Source: Achromobacter aegrifaciens (GTDB lineage: Bacteria > Pseudomonadota > Gammaproteobacteria > Burkholderiales > Burkholderiaceae_B). From it: DNA of 64,000 nt. Below are positions 46,360 to 56,000 of the stretch, piece after piece. Position numbers and translations under genes: made by a program. The notes under the pieces are model-generated. The model saw only the letters and a program-made list of their open reading frames with translations. It did not search any database and was not told the origin of the DNA. Every line of letters begins with the position of its first letter. The stretch's first letter is position 1. The stretch is taken from assembly GCF_902859735.1 (NCBI RefSeq), contig NZ_CADIJY010000001.1, positions 682,001-746,000 on the forward strand, in the 5' to 3' direction.

Positions 46360-47118
46360 ATGTACATGGGACGTTTAGCCATATTGGGCGCCTTGCACGA
46401 AGAGATCGCCGACCTGCTGGCGGCGATGGATCCGGGCGCCGCCATTCACCGCATTGCCATGCGCGACTTCCACGTCGGCACCTTGTGGGGCACGCCTTGC
46501 GTGATTGCGTTGAGCCGGATTGGCAAGGTGGCCGCGGCTGCGACGGCATCCATCGTGATCCAGGAGTTCAAGGCGTCGCGGGTGGTCTTCACCGGACTGG
46601 CGGGCGGCTTGCATGAGGATGTGGCGGTGGGCGATGTGGTCGTGGCCAGTGCGTTGATGCAGCACGACATGGACGCGCGCCCGCTGTTTGGACAGCATGA
46701 GATTCCCCTGTTGGGGCGCGAACGCTTCGATGCGGATCCGGTCCTGAGCGAACGGCTGCTGGAAAGCGCGGGACAGTTCGTGCGCCAGGGCGGCTTGCCG
46801 GCGGGACCAGGCGGACAGCCGCCGCGGGTGCACCATGGGCTCATCGCCACCGGCGACGTCTTCGTCAACAGCAATGACTATGCGCACCAGCTACGCCAGC
46901 GCCTGCCCGGTGCGCTCTGCCTGGAAATGGAAGGCGGGGCGATGGCGCAGGTCTGCTACGAATTCGGCGTGCCCTTCGCTGTGCTGAGGGTGATTTCGGA
47001 TCAGGCCGATCATGCCGCGAAGGCGGACTTCACTGACTTCCTGGTGAACCTGGCGCGGGTCTACACCGCCGGCATCCTGGCGCCCCTGCTGAAGTCGGGC
47101 GCGCTGCGGGAAGCCTGA
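46360..47118 (+). CDS. mtnN: 5'-methylthioadenosine/S-adenosylhomocysteine nucleosidase
   Basis: A 252-residue nucleosidase that splits MTA and SAH in methionine salvage and methyl-cycle detoxification. LGALHEEI carries the catalytic Glu near residue 14, FTGLAGG is the nucleotide-fold glycine loop, and LEMEGGAMAQV and VISDQADH carry the ribose-binding Glu and catalytic Asp. Two ATG codons (46360, 46366) are possible starts. It has no obvious partner gene. Confidence 0.92.
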   Translation: MYMGRLAILGALHEEIADLLAAMDPGAAIHRIAMRDFHVGTLWGTPCVIALSRIGKVAAAATASIVIQEFKASRVVFTGLAGGLHEDVAVGDVVVASALMQHDMDARPLFGQHEIPLLGRERFDADPVLSERLLESAGQFVRQGGLPAGPGGQPPRVHHGLIATGDVFVNSNDYAHQLRQRLPGALCLEMEGGAMAQVCYEFGVPFAVLRVISDQADHAAKADFTDFLVNLARVYTAGILAPLLKSGALREA

Positions 47119-47130
47119 GGCCGGCGCTGG

Positions 47131-47295
47131 TCAGCGGCCGGTGTCGGGGTAGTTGGGGCCGGCGTCGTGGAAGCCGCCCTGGCTGTAGGGATTGACCGCG
47201 CCGGGATGGGGCGGGCCACCATTGCCCTGCGCGCAACCGGCCAGGACCAGGGCCGTGGCCATGAGAGTAAGCAAGCGGATCAGGGCGGATTTCAT
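47131..47295 (-). CDS. Small lipoprotein
   Basis: A 54-residue protein with a lipoprotein signal peptide: MKSALIRLLTLMATALVLAGC ends in the lipobox LAGC with Cys21. The mature 34 residues are Gly/Pro/Asn-rich (GNGGPPHPGAVNPYSQGG) with no fold visible. It is convergent with the nucleosidase gene, 12 bp away, and lies downstream of the TPR-type gene at 47352. Function unknown. Confidence 0.75.
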   Translation of the reverse strand: MKSALIRLLTLMATALVLAGCAQGNGGPPHPGAVNPYSQGGFHDAGPNYPDTGR

Positions 47296-47351
47296 GGTGG
47301 TCTCCTGCGCGTACCGCTGCTGCGGGGCGCTGCTGGTCTGTCTTCGTTATT

Positions 47352-48743
47352 TTACGCTTTGACGGCAGCGCCAGTCCTGATCTTGCGTTTGGTCTGCGGC
47401 GCCGCGCAGCGCTGCTGATAGGCCTGCACCGCTCGGGAATTCGCGGCCTGGAAGTAGGGGTGGGGATGACCGGCCTCGCGCAGCGCGTCGTACATGCGGC
47501 CGCCCCACACGCATTGGGCCTCGGCTTGTTTCCAAAGCCCAGTGGCCAGGTCTTTTTGGCCGTGGCGCCACAGCGCCAGGCCGTAATCGGCCACGATTTC
47601 CTCGTCGCGCGGAATCTCGCGGTAGGACTGCTGCAGCAGGTCCAGCCCGCCGTCGACGTCGCCCCTCAGGACGAGGATCCAGCCCAGCGTTCCCAGGTTG
47701 TAGGGAAGGGCGCCGGCCGTGGCTATCGATTTGTGCGCTTGCGCCTCGGCTTGCGCCAGGTAGTCGGGAAAATCCGCCAGATAGTAGGCGATGCTGTTGG
47801 CCCAGTCGGGATCGTCCCGCAGCGGGACGTCGGCCTGGCGCCGCTGCAATTCCAGCGCGTCTTCCAGCGCCAGGGCGGGCAGGCCCAGCAGGCGTTCCAG
47901 CTTGCATCTTGCGCGCAGCACGTCATGATCCACGGGCTCGGATCCTGAGCGGGCGCGTTCCAGCCATAGGCGCGCCAGGTCGGCGCGGCCGGCCATCAGC
48001 AGCAGGTTGGCCATGTCCAGCTGTTGCTGCGGCTCTGCGCCGCAGGCGGCGGTATCCACCAGTTGCAGCGCGCCCTCGGCATCGCCCTGGCTGAACTTGC
48101 GGTTGATGGCGTCCAGCTCGTCGAAGCAGCGGCGGTTCTCTGCCGCATTGGCCTCGACCGAGATCGAAAGGGAGGCCGCCGGCCGGGCGTGGCTGAAGTA
48201 GGCGGTATTGCCCTGCGCGGTGCTGTACCCAAGGTCTACCCATTGCTCACCCCAGCGCACATGCATGGTGGTGATGTAAGGCCACCCCCCCAGCGGACCA
48301 TTATCCCCGCCGCTCTGCAGCTGGAAAACACTGCCCCAGGCGCCGCTCCCTATGCGCCGGATCAAGGTGAAGTCTTCGGCGGAATGCGCCTCGCGGGTCC
48401 AGATCCAGGCGCTGCGGCCCAGCGCGTCGGTGACGCCGTGCACGATGCCGTCGTGGTCGGGCGTACCCTCGATGGCCTTGTCCTCGCCTGTCAGGAACAG
48501 GCGGTATGGCGTATTGGGAGCGATGCCGCCGCCGCGGCTGTTGTCCAGCCTCAGGATCAGGTAGCGGCCATGTTCACCCTTGCCGTACTGCGGCATGCCT
48601 TGGGGCGGCGTCGCGGGCGTGTTGCGGGTGGCGGCTTTCCGGGAGGACGAGCCGGCGGAGGCATATGCCGGCAAAGCCGCCAGGGCAAGCGCGAGCGCGC
48701 CGGACAACAGCAACGGGTACAGCCTGGATTGCGGAAGCGTCAT
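47352..48743 (-). CDS. Exported TPR-like protein of unknown function
   Basis: A 463-residue protein. The signal peptide is residues 1-29 (ending ASA). Residues about 50-190 look beta-rich and include NTPYRLFLTGEDKAIEGTPDHD, a turn pattern also seen in C-terminal segments of T6SS spike proteins. From about 215 to the C-terminus are helical TPR-type repeats. The ATG at 48743 was chosen because a clean signal peptide follows; the frame extends to 48926 without support. It may be a periplasmic scaffold. No specific family is recognised. Confidence 0.65.
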   Translation of the reverse strand: MTLPQSRLYPLLLSGALALALAALPAYASAGSSSRKAATRNTPATPPQGMPQYGKGEHGRYLILRLDNSRGGGIAPNTPYRLFLTGEDKAIEGTPDHDGIVHGVTDALGRSAWIWTREAHSAEDFTLIRRIGSGAWGSVFQLQSGGDNGPLGGWPYITTMHVRWGEQWVDLGYSTAQGNTAYFSHARPAASLSISVEANAAENRRCFDELDAINRKFSQGDAEGALQLVDTAACGAEPQQQLDMANLLLMAGRADLARLWLERARSGSEPVDHDVLRARCKLERLLGLPALALEDALELQRRQADVPLRDDPDWANSIAYYLADFPDYLAQAEAQAHKSIATAGALPYNLGTLGWILVLRGDVDGGLDLLQQSYREIPRDEEIVADYGLALWRHGQKDLATGLWKQAEAQCVWGGRMYDALREAGHPHPYFQAANSRAVQAYQQRCAAPQTKRKIRTGAAVKA

Positions 48744-48924
48744 GGGTGCTGCTTGAGGTCTGAGCGGTGGAGCCTGAGAGACAGGCGGCATTCTCTCAGA
48801 GAACGCGGCGCGCCGCTGCCTGGCGAGCAATCGCGCCGGGCGGTGTGTATCGGATGCAGCGGGATTCCTCCTGTGGCATTCTTGCGCCCGCACCCCGCCG
48901 CCGCACGCGGCGTATTCCCGTTCC

Positions 48925-49371
48925 ATGATGCCGAAATTCTTCCTGCGGTTCTGTGATTTCCTGCTGCTCTCTGCTGCGGCGGCGCTGTTCGGCGCTTGCC
49001 TGACTTCAGTGCTGAAGACCGATGCCTACGGCTGGATGATTCCGGATGCGCCGTTCATGTACGGGCCGTTCGACTTCTACGTCGATGCCGCCTTGGCGGG
49101 GCTGGCCGGCCTGCTGGCGCTGGCGCTGGCCGAGCGCGCGGCGCGGGTGCGCCGTTCGGCCGCATGGCGGGCCGCGGCGACGCTGGCCGCCGCGCTGGTT
49201 GCGCTCTATCTGGCGCCGCCCGAGGCCCAGGTGTTCGGTAACACCTGGGCGCCTGGCGAGGCCACGATGGAATTGTTCGTGGCGCAGTGGCGCATGGTGC
49301 TGCCTATTGCGTTCGCCGTGCTGGCGCTGCGCCTGGGATTGAGGCGCCTGCTTGCGCGGTCCGGGGTCTAG
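48925..49371 (+). CDS. Small integral membrane protein of unknown function
   Basis: A 148-residue protein with about four membrane helices (near residues 10-28, 48-68, 82-96 and 122-142). No family is recognised. It is divergent from the TPR-like gene and its end overlaps the convergent PAAR gene by 4 bp. Confidence 0.6.
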   Translation: MMPKFFLRFCDFLLLSAAAALFGACLTSVLKTDAYGWMIPDAPFMYGPFDFYVDAALAGLAGLLALALAERAARVRRSAAWRAAATLAAALVALYLAPPEAQVFGNTWAPGEATMELFVAQWRMVLPIAFAVLALRLGLRRLLARSGV

Positions 49372-49637
49372 CCCTGCTCCAGCCGGTAGAACTGCTGGCT
49401 TGCGATCAGCGTGGCGCCGCAGGATGTCTTCATGCCTTCCAGCGCGGTGCGTCGGTCCGAACTGACGGCGGCCGCGCCTTCGACGATGGTATGCGTGCCG
49501 CTGCACTTGGGGCAGGTGACGCGGTCGCCCAGCCGGGCCATGGGCTGGCCGAAGATCATTACTGTTTCGTCGCCCGTGACGACCACTCCGCCATGCGAGG
49601 TGCGGTCGCCCTTGCGTATCACCGATAGCTGCGCCAT
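49368..49637 (-). CDS. PAAR-domain T6SS spike tip protein
   Basis: An 89-residue PAAR protein that caps the VgrG spike. The family landmarks are SHGGVVVTGDETVMIFGQPMARLGDRVTCPKC near residues 14-45 and HTIVEGA near 49-55. There is no C-terminal toxin extension, so it would recruit a separate effector. It belongs to the T6SS region with VgrG at 60212. Confidence 0.9.
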   Translation of the reverse strand: MAQLSVIRKGDRTSHGGVVVTGDETVMIFGQPMARLGDRVTCPKCSGTHTIVEGAAAVSSDRRTALEGMKTSCGATLIASQQFYRLEQG

Positions 49638-49673
49638 GGCTGCCTGTTGCCCTGTCAGTTTGGTTATGTGTGC

Positions 49674-49925
49674 TTACAGATAGGTGCCGTCCGGCGCCTG
49701 CCGCGGCGTGCCGGTGACGAAGCTGCCGTCGGGCGCCATGCGCACCGGACCGTCGCCGCCCACATAGCGGCCGTCAGGCGCGCGCTGCGGCTTGCCGGCA
49801 ACGTAAGTGCCATCCGGCGCGCGGGTGATGGGTCCGCCGTCGCCGACGTAGGTGCCGTCGGGGCAACGGCGCGGCTTGCCAATGATGAAGCGGCCGTCGG
49901 GCATCATGTGGAATGACTTGTTCAT
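49674..49925 (-). CDS. Small PDG-repeat protein next to PAAR
   Basis: An 83-residue protein made almost entirely of six tandem units with the consensus PDGxYVxG(D)GPxxA, alternating 13 and 15 residues in length. AAGGA precedes the ATG at 49925 (MNKSFHMMPDGRF). The frame continues upstream to 50003 but without a better start. It lies 36 bp upstream of the PAAR gene on the same strand. It may fold as stacked beta turns. No homologous family is recalled. Confidence 0.7.
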   Translation of the reverse strand: MNKSFHMMPDGRFIIGKPRRCPDGTYVGDGGPITRAPDGTYVAGKPQRAPDGRYVGGDGPVRMAPDGSFVTGTPRQAPDGTYL

Positions 49926-50097
49926 CGCGCATCCTTGTCCTGGGGAACCCGCATGATATCCAGGGTCCGTGATGCGTTTTGTAATAGGACGTGTCATCTT
50001 CAAACGCGCAGTCGTTACAGATATGGGAGGATCGGTCCTCTTGTCGCTGCCCGCCGCTGGCCCGGCGGCCGCGATCCTGCCATCCGACCAGATTTAT

Positions 50098-51198
50098 ATG
50101 AGCGATATCGACACATTGCTGCAGCCCATTGCGGGCGAGGCGCCCTGCGGCGTCGACATGGTGTTCTCAGCCGAATTTGACGCCATCCGCGAAGCCCGCC
50201 GCCACGATGATCCGAACCTGGACCAGGGCGACTGGGTTATCGACATCAAGGAGGCCGACTGGCCGGAAGTCATCCGCATTTGCACCACGGTGCTGCGCGA
50301 ACAGAGCAAGGACGTGCGCGTGGCCGCCTGGCTGGCCGAGGCCTGGGCCAAGACGCGCGGCTTCGCCGGCCTGCGCGACGGCTATCTGCTGGTGGACGGC
50401 CTGTGCAGCCACTACTGGGACGGCCTGCATCCCGTGCCGGACGAGGGCGACGTGCAGCAGCGCGTGGGCAACCTGGCCTGGCTGCTGGCACGCTCGCAAC
50501 AGCTGATCCGCGAGCTGCCGCTGACTCAGTCGGAGGGCGGGCGCTATGGCGCGGCGCTGTGGGACAGCGCCTCGCAACTGGCCAACGCGGTCAAGCGCGC
50601 GCCGCAGAACGCGGCCGAGATCACGCGCGGCAAGCTCACGCTGGACCAGTTCGACGCGGCGCGGCGCGACACGCCGCCCGCTTTCTATTCCGAACTGGAA
50701 GGCAATCTGCAAAGCTGCTTCGCGGCGCTGGATACGCTGGAACAGACCCTGGCGCAACGCCTGGGCGACGAGGGCCCGGCCTTCTCGCCGGTGCGCGACG
50801 CGTTGCGCGACGTGACCGAGCTGACCCGCCGCTTCGCCCGCGACGCCGGGCTGCTGGTGCGCGCGGATACCGCGGCGCCGGCCGCTCCCACCGCTGCGCC
50901 CGCAGCTGCCCGGATGGAGCCGACCTTGTCCGCTGCCGACCCTGTTTCCGCCGCGCCCGCAGCCGCGCGCGGCCCGCTGCAAACGCGCGAGCAGGCGCTG
51001 GCGCAGCTGCGCGAAGTGGCGGAGTTCTTCCGCCGCACCGAGCCTCACAGCCCCGTGGCCTATCTGGCCGACAAGGCCGCCAGCTGGGGCGAGATGTCGC
51101 TGCACCTGTGGCTGCGCACCGTCCTCAAGAACGGCGATGCGCTGTCCGGCCTGGAAGAGCTGCTGGGCGTGCCCAAGCCGCCGGACCACAACGGCTGA
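50098..51198 (+). CDS. tssA: T6SS assembly protein TssA
   Basis: A 366-residue TssA-type cap/baseplate assembly protein. The N-terminal ImpA domain starts LLQPIAGEAPCGVDMVFSAEFDAIREARR and includes DWPEVIRICTTVLREQSKD and the conserved W-x-L segment. An Ala/Pro-rich linker (near 265-305) leads to a C-terminal helical domain ending WLRTVLKNGDALSGLEELLG, which defines the shorter TssA class. The ATG at 50098 was chosen over upstream 49969 because the family begins there. Confidence 0.93.
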   Translation: MSDIDTLLQPIAGEAPCGVDMVFSAEFDAIREARRHDDPNLDQGDWVIDIKEADWPEVIRICTTVLREQSKDVRVAAWLAEAWAKTRGFAGLRDGYLLVDGLCSHYWDGLHPVPDEGDVQQRVGNLAWLLARSQQLIRELPLTQSEGGRYGAALWDSASQLANAVKRAPQNAAEITRGKLTLDQFDAARRDTPPAFYSELEGNLQSCFAALDTLEQTLAQRLGDEGPAFSPVRDALRDVTELTRRFARDAGLLVRADTAAPAAPTAAPAAARMEPTLSAADPVSAAPAAARGPLQTREQALAQLREVAEFFRRTEPHSPVAYLADKAASWGEMSLHLWLRTVLKNGDALSGLEELLGVPKPPDHNG

Positions 51199-51221
51199 AC
51201 GCAAAGTCACTGTTTGCACAA

Positions 51222-51241
51222 GCCGGCCCGCGCGGGCCGGC
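51222..51241. terminator. Perfect GC palindrome between tssA and the OmpA-like gene
   Basis: A 10-bp GCCGGCCCGC arm is followed directly by its exact complement, making a 20-bp palindrome between the two convergent stops. It may act as a bidirectional terminator, although no T-tract follows. Confidence 0.5.
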
Positions 51242-51255
51242 CAAGCGCCAGGCGC

Positions 51256-52050
51256 CTAGCGGCTGGCGCGGAACTCGATGCGGCGGTTCTTGGCGCGGCC
51301 TTCGGCCGTGGCGTTGGTGGCGACCGGCTGGTCAGGCCCCGCGCCCAGCGTCTCAAAGCGCGCGGGCGGCAGGCCCTTGTCCACCAGGTAGGTTTTGACG
51401 GCATCGGCGCGCGCCTGGCTCAGCGCCAGGTTGGTGCTGCGGCTGCCGGAGCTGTCGGTGTGGCCGATGATCTGCACCTTGTCGCTATGCAGCTTGGGCA
51501 CCACGTCCGCCACCTTGTCCAGCAGCTCGCGGCCGCGCGCGGTGAGCGTGGCGCTGCCGGTCTCGAATTCCACCACACGGTTGGTCAGTACCTGGTCCAG
51601 CAAGCCCTGTTCGTCCTTGCTGGCGGATACGCGCAGGCCGTTGACGATCTTGTAGGTGGGATTGAGCGAGGTCGCGAAGGCGCTGGCGATCTGCTGGCGC
51701 GAGGCTTCATTCTGCACCTCGCCGCGCAGGCGGATCTGGGTGCCGTCGATCTCCAGCTGGCCGCGGTTGATCTGTTTCAATGGCTGGCCGATGAGCTTGC
51801 CGACGTGCTCCGACCAGTTCGGCGGCGCGACCACGCCGCCCACATCGATCTGGTCGATCACGTTGCCCACGCCATACACCTGCTGCAGCCGGGCCAGCAC
51901 ATCGGCCTTGGCGGCTTCGTCCGGCACGGCGCCGCTGGCCACGACCTGGCCGGGCTGGGGGATGACGTTGGCGGGCACCACCGTGGCCGCGTCCTGGGCT
52001 GCGGCCGTGCAGGCATACAGCGCCGCCATGAGCATGAAGGAAAGGCGCAT
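51256..52050 (-). CDS. OmpA-family protein of the T6SS cluster
   Basis: A 264-residue exported protein. The signal peptide covers about residues 1-19; LYAC could also serve as a poor lipobox. Residues about 35-145 hold two BON-like segments. The C-terminal OmpA domain binds peptidoglycan (VQIIGHTDSSGSRSTNLALSQARADAV and the terminal NRRIEF). In T6SS loci such proteins (TagL-type) anchor the machine to the cell wall. It is followed upstream by tagF. Confidence 0.88.
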   Translation of the reverse strand: MRLSFMLMAALYACTAAAQDAATVVPANVIPQPGQVVASGAVPDEAAKADVLARLQQVYGVGNVIDQIDVGGVVAPPNWSEHVGKLIGQPLKQINRGQLEIDGTQIRLRGEVQNEASRQQIASAFATSLNPTYKIVNGLRVSASKDEQGLLDQVLTNRVVEFETGSATLTARGRELLDKVADVVPKLHSDKVQIIGHTDSSGSRSTNLALSQARADAVKTYLVDKGLPPARFETLGAGPDQPVATNATAEGRAKNRRIEFRASR

Positions 52051-52052
52051 GG

Positions 52053-53036
52053 TCAGGCTCCGGTAAAGACTTCAAGAAAGGTGTCGAGCGCCAGGCGCAA
52101 GGACAGGCGCGGCTGGTCCAGGTAGCTGGACAGCTTTGCCAGGCCGTGGCTGGCCGATACGTGGTTGCGGACCCAGGGCGCGTCCTCCAGCACGATGTGC
52201 TGTTCGGCATACGCCTGCGGCGTGGACAGCAGGCTGGCCAGCGTCTGCGGCGAGGCGCCGCGGAAATCCACGGCCAGCCGGTGCTTGCCGGCGATGCGGC
52301 CGATGAAGAGGGTGATCTCGAAGTCCGCGCGCGACAGGAAGGGCGAGATCAGCGTCATCCAATAGGCGGCCACCAGGTTGATGTAGAGCGGATCGTCCGG
52401 CAGCGGCAGCGACAGTCCCTTGTCCAGCTGCGAGGAGCCGCTGGACATCACCGGCTCCAGCAGGATGCCCAGCGCCAGGATGATGTCGTGCACGCGCGCG
52501 GCGTGGCCGTTGCCGCGCAGCATCGCCTCCAGCCGCTCCACGGTCTGCAGGTCGACGAAGGCGTCGAAGCCGTCGTCGGCCGCTGTGCGGATTTCGCCTT
52601 CCAGTTCGTTGAGCGTTTGCAGCGCCGAGGCGGGATCGCCGTCCTGCATCAGCAGGGCAGCGGCGCCGCTCATGCGGTTCCACATGCGGCTGAAGGCAAT
52701 GGGGCTGCGAGCAATGAAGGCCAACGGCTTCTGCACTTCCACCGAGGTGGCGGAAAGGAAAGGGTAGCGGCGGCCCGACAGGTCCTGGCTGGGCTGCAGA
52801 TGCCCGGCGATGGCCAGCTTGCCGCGCGACCCCAGGATGGCGAACGGCATGGGCTCGGCTTCGTCGTAAAGCGCCTTCCAGTGCGGTTCCTGCGCCAACA
52901 TCTCCATGGTGCTGGCGACCCAGGCATCCAGCGTGGCCATCAGCTGCGGATGTGAAGTGTTCTTCACGAAATCGCCGCGGCTGGGAATCTTGCCGAAGTA
53001 GGCCGTGCGGAACAAGGGGGACTGCGGGCTGCTCAT
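52053..53036 (-). CDS. tagF: T6SS-associated protein TagF
   Basis: A 327-residue TagF/DUF2094 protein. The hallmark YFGKIPSRGDFVKN is near residues 13-26 and WVASTMEML follows. In other bacteria TagF restrains T6SS post-translationally. Its start at 53036 overlaps the tssM stop by 4 bp, and only 2 bp separate its stop from the OmpA-like gene. Confidence 0.93.
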   Translation of the reverse strand: MSSPQSPLFRTAYFGKIPSRGDFVKNTSHPQLMATLDAWVASTMEMLAQEPHWKALYDEAEPMPFAILGSRGKLAIAGHLQPSQDLSGRRYPFLSATSVEVQKPLAFIARSPIAFSRMWNRMSGAAALLMQDGDPASALQTLNELEGEIRTAADDGFDAFVDLQTVERLEAMLRGNGHAARVHDIILALGILLEPVMSSGSSQLDKGLSLPLPDDPLYINLVAAYWMTLISPFLSRADFEITLFIGRIAGKHRLAVDFRGASPQTLASLLSTPQAYAEQHIVLEDAPWVRNHVSASHGLAKLSSYLDQPRLSLRLALDTFLEVFTGA

Positions 53037-56000
53037 TGCGGCGCTCCGGGTTGCGTCTGGGCGGAGGATTCGGGAGAGGCGCCGATCACGGACGAGGGCA
53101 GGCGCAGGTTGCGCAGGCCCTGGCTGCCGCCGGGCTCGCTGCCGCCGGCGCCGGGCGCCTGGGCGTTGCTGATGATGCGCAGCTTCACCGGCACCGTCAC
53201 GTTGGATTTGCCCCAACTCATGTTGAAGCTGCCGTCGGCGTTGGCGGTGCGCTGGGCCGTGGAGATCAGGCGTTCCAGGCCGAAGCGGCCGGGTTCGTTG
53301 ACGATCTCGACCACGCTGCCGTCGAAGGTGGTGGCGGTGATGCGCGCGCCGGGGGCGCCCTGGGCGTTGGGCCACACGAAATTGACCCACTGCGGCGGGG
53401 TATTGCGGTAGCGCAGCTGCTGGCCGTCGATCTCGATGGTGTACTCGGTCACGCCGGCCGCGGGCTTGGGCTGGATCTGGAACAGCGTCTGCGGCTGGCT
53501 GGCCGCGCCGCTGCCGGCCGCGCCTCCCGAGAGCGGCGCCACCCACTGCGCGAAATTGGCCGTGAAGGTGGGCTGCAGGCTCACGCCCATGTCGCCCCAG
53601 GTGCGTGCCGTGAGGATGTCGCCGCGGCGCACCGTCAGCGGACCCAGCGTGTCGTTGACGTACTTGGCGATGCTGCCCTGCGGGCCGAACACCTGGCCGA
53701 TCTCATCGCTGCTGGCTTCGACGCTGGCGCGGCTGGCAAAGGGGTACTTCTCCGCCAGGGTCTGGTTGAACGGGCGGTAGACCTGCGCGTTCCAGACCTT
53801 GTTCAACTCGGATTCCGCCGGCTGCATGGTCACGGCGTAGGCCTGGATCAGCGGGCGCACCAGCAACGGGCGCAGGGTCTCGCGTTGCGTCGCCGACATG
53901 CCTGCCAGCATCTGCTCGTCCACCAGCTTCAGCGCGTCGGCCAGTTCCGAGTCTTTGCCTTCCAGGGTCTGGCGCATCAGCGTCAGCGCGCCGGGGCCGG
54001 GATCGCCCTGGTTGTTCAGCAGGTTGAAGCGGGTGCGGATCTTGGACAGTGCGCCCATGTAGTTGCCCAGCAGCGACTGGTTGTCGCGCGTGACCACCAG
54101 GCGCGCCACGTCGGAGAATTCGCGTCCCACCGGACCCATCGGAATCGCCTCGCCGTTGGCGGCGGTGGCGGGCGCGGCGGACGGCGGCGTCTGGCGCAGG
54201 ATGACGCGCTTGAACCAGCCGACCACGCCGCTCTGGGCCTGCTGCAGCCCGGCGTTGATCAGCGAAGGGTTGTCCCAGGAGGTTTGCTCATAGGTGGTAT
54301 TGATGAGCTTGGCGATGGGCGAGGTCTGCGGATCGCCCAGGCGGTTCATCGCGCCCACCGATTGCTCGAAGCTGGTGAAGGGCTTGATCGTCACGCCGCG
54401 CAGGAATTTCTGCCACTCCTCGGCGTACTCGGTCTTGTACATCGTCGCCAGGCTTTTCTGGATCTGCTCCGGGCTGCCTTCCAGCGTCAGGTCGTCGCGC
54501 GCGTTCACGCCCAGCACCCAGTCGCTGGTCTGCACTTCCTTCTTGGCGGCCTCACCAATGGCGGGCTGAATGTACTGTTCCCAGGCTTCGCGCGTGAACG
54601 TGCCGGGGATGGCGTAGCTGCCGGCGACCACGCCCGCGTCGTTCTCGCCCACGATGCGCGCCACCGTCATGGCCTGGAAGCGCGTCGCGGCGCGCGCCTT
54701 GAGCGTGGCATAGGCGCGTTCGCGCGCCGGCATGCCCTGCATCACGGCGCGCAGGCTGCCGCGGGTCTTTTCGACCAGCGCCAGATTGGTGTCGATCTGC
54801 GGCCAGCCTTCGTCCTGCGCGCGGCCGACATAGAACGAAATCAGCCGCTCGGCGCTGCGGATCAACTGGTCGCGCGGCATGGCGCCGCGGTTGGTTTCCA
54901 GCCAGCCGCGCCAGAAGCGCGTGATCTGGTCGGACAGGTGCGTGGGGTCCACGTGCTGATGGTTGGCCATCATCAGGTAGGTCTTGAGCGCGTTGTAGGC
55001 GTCGTCCGCGTTGGTGGGCGAGGCGTCCTGGAACAGCGTGTCGCCATTGCCCGCGTGCGCGGCGCGGGCCTGCTGCGGCGCCGGTTGCGGCGCGTTGCCA
55101 CTGGCTGCTGCGGCGGAGGTGTCGACCTTGGCCAGGAAGTCTTCCAGGCTGGCCTTCACCGGCGTCAGCATGAACTGGCGCGCGCCGTTGTAGTACTCGG
55201 CCAGCAACCGCTCCTTCAGCACATCGCCCTGGTACAGGCCCAGCCCCAGGGACCACGGACGGCTGGAGGAATAGCGATCCAGCTGTTCGATGCGGTCCTG
55301 CAGGATTTCCATTGCTTCGAGCCTGCTTTGCAGGTCGGTGCGCTCGCTTTGCAGGCGCACCACCTTGTCCAGGTCGGCTTGCACGTTCTGCGCCAGTTGC
55401 CGGTTGCCCAGGTAGGACCAGCTCCAGCCGCCCAGTACCAGCCCCAGCGCCAGCACCAGGCCGAAGAAGGCCAGGTAGCGCATGCGCGTCTTGGCGGGAC
55501 TGGCGTGCTGGCGCACCAGTTTCTTGTCCGCGAAGATCACGCTGGAGAACAGGTCGCGCAGGAAGAAGCCATTGTTGGAGGTGACGCTGCGCGACTGCGC
55601 GCGCGCGGCGGGACGCAGTTCGAATCGTTCGGCCAGGCGCTCGGTGGAAGTGCTTTGCGTGATGCCTTCCTGCAGCGCGCTGGTGAAGTAGAAGCCGCGG
55701 AACACCGGCTTGTACTGGAACGGATTGGTCTCGAACAGCGTGGACAGGAACGTGCGCAGCGCCGGCTTGATGCCGGCGAATTCCAGCGGGAACGTCAGCA
55801 GGCCTGGCGGCAGGTCGCGACTGTTGCGCAGGGAGATCTGCGCCGTGCCCATTTCCTTGAGGCCTTCATACAGTTCGTCGAAGCGGCTGTCGAACAGCGC
55901 CAGCACGTCGCGGTTTTCCTCGGCGCCGTAGGGCAGGGTCGCGCCCCAGACACGGTCGCGCTCGCTCTGGTCGCTGTCGGAGAAGAACTCGCTGAAGCCC

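Noticed and set aside
49674-49925. The PDG tandem repeats as a CRISPR-like array
   Set aside because: The repeats are in frame, protein-coding, of alternating length and lack spacers.
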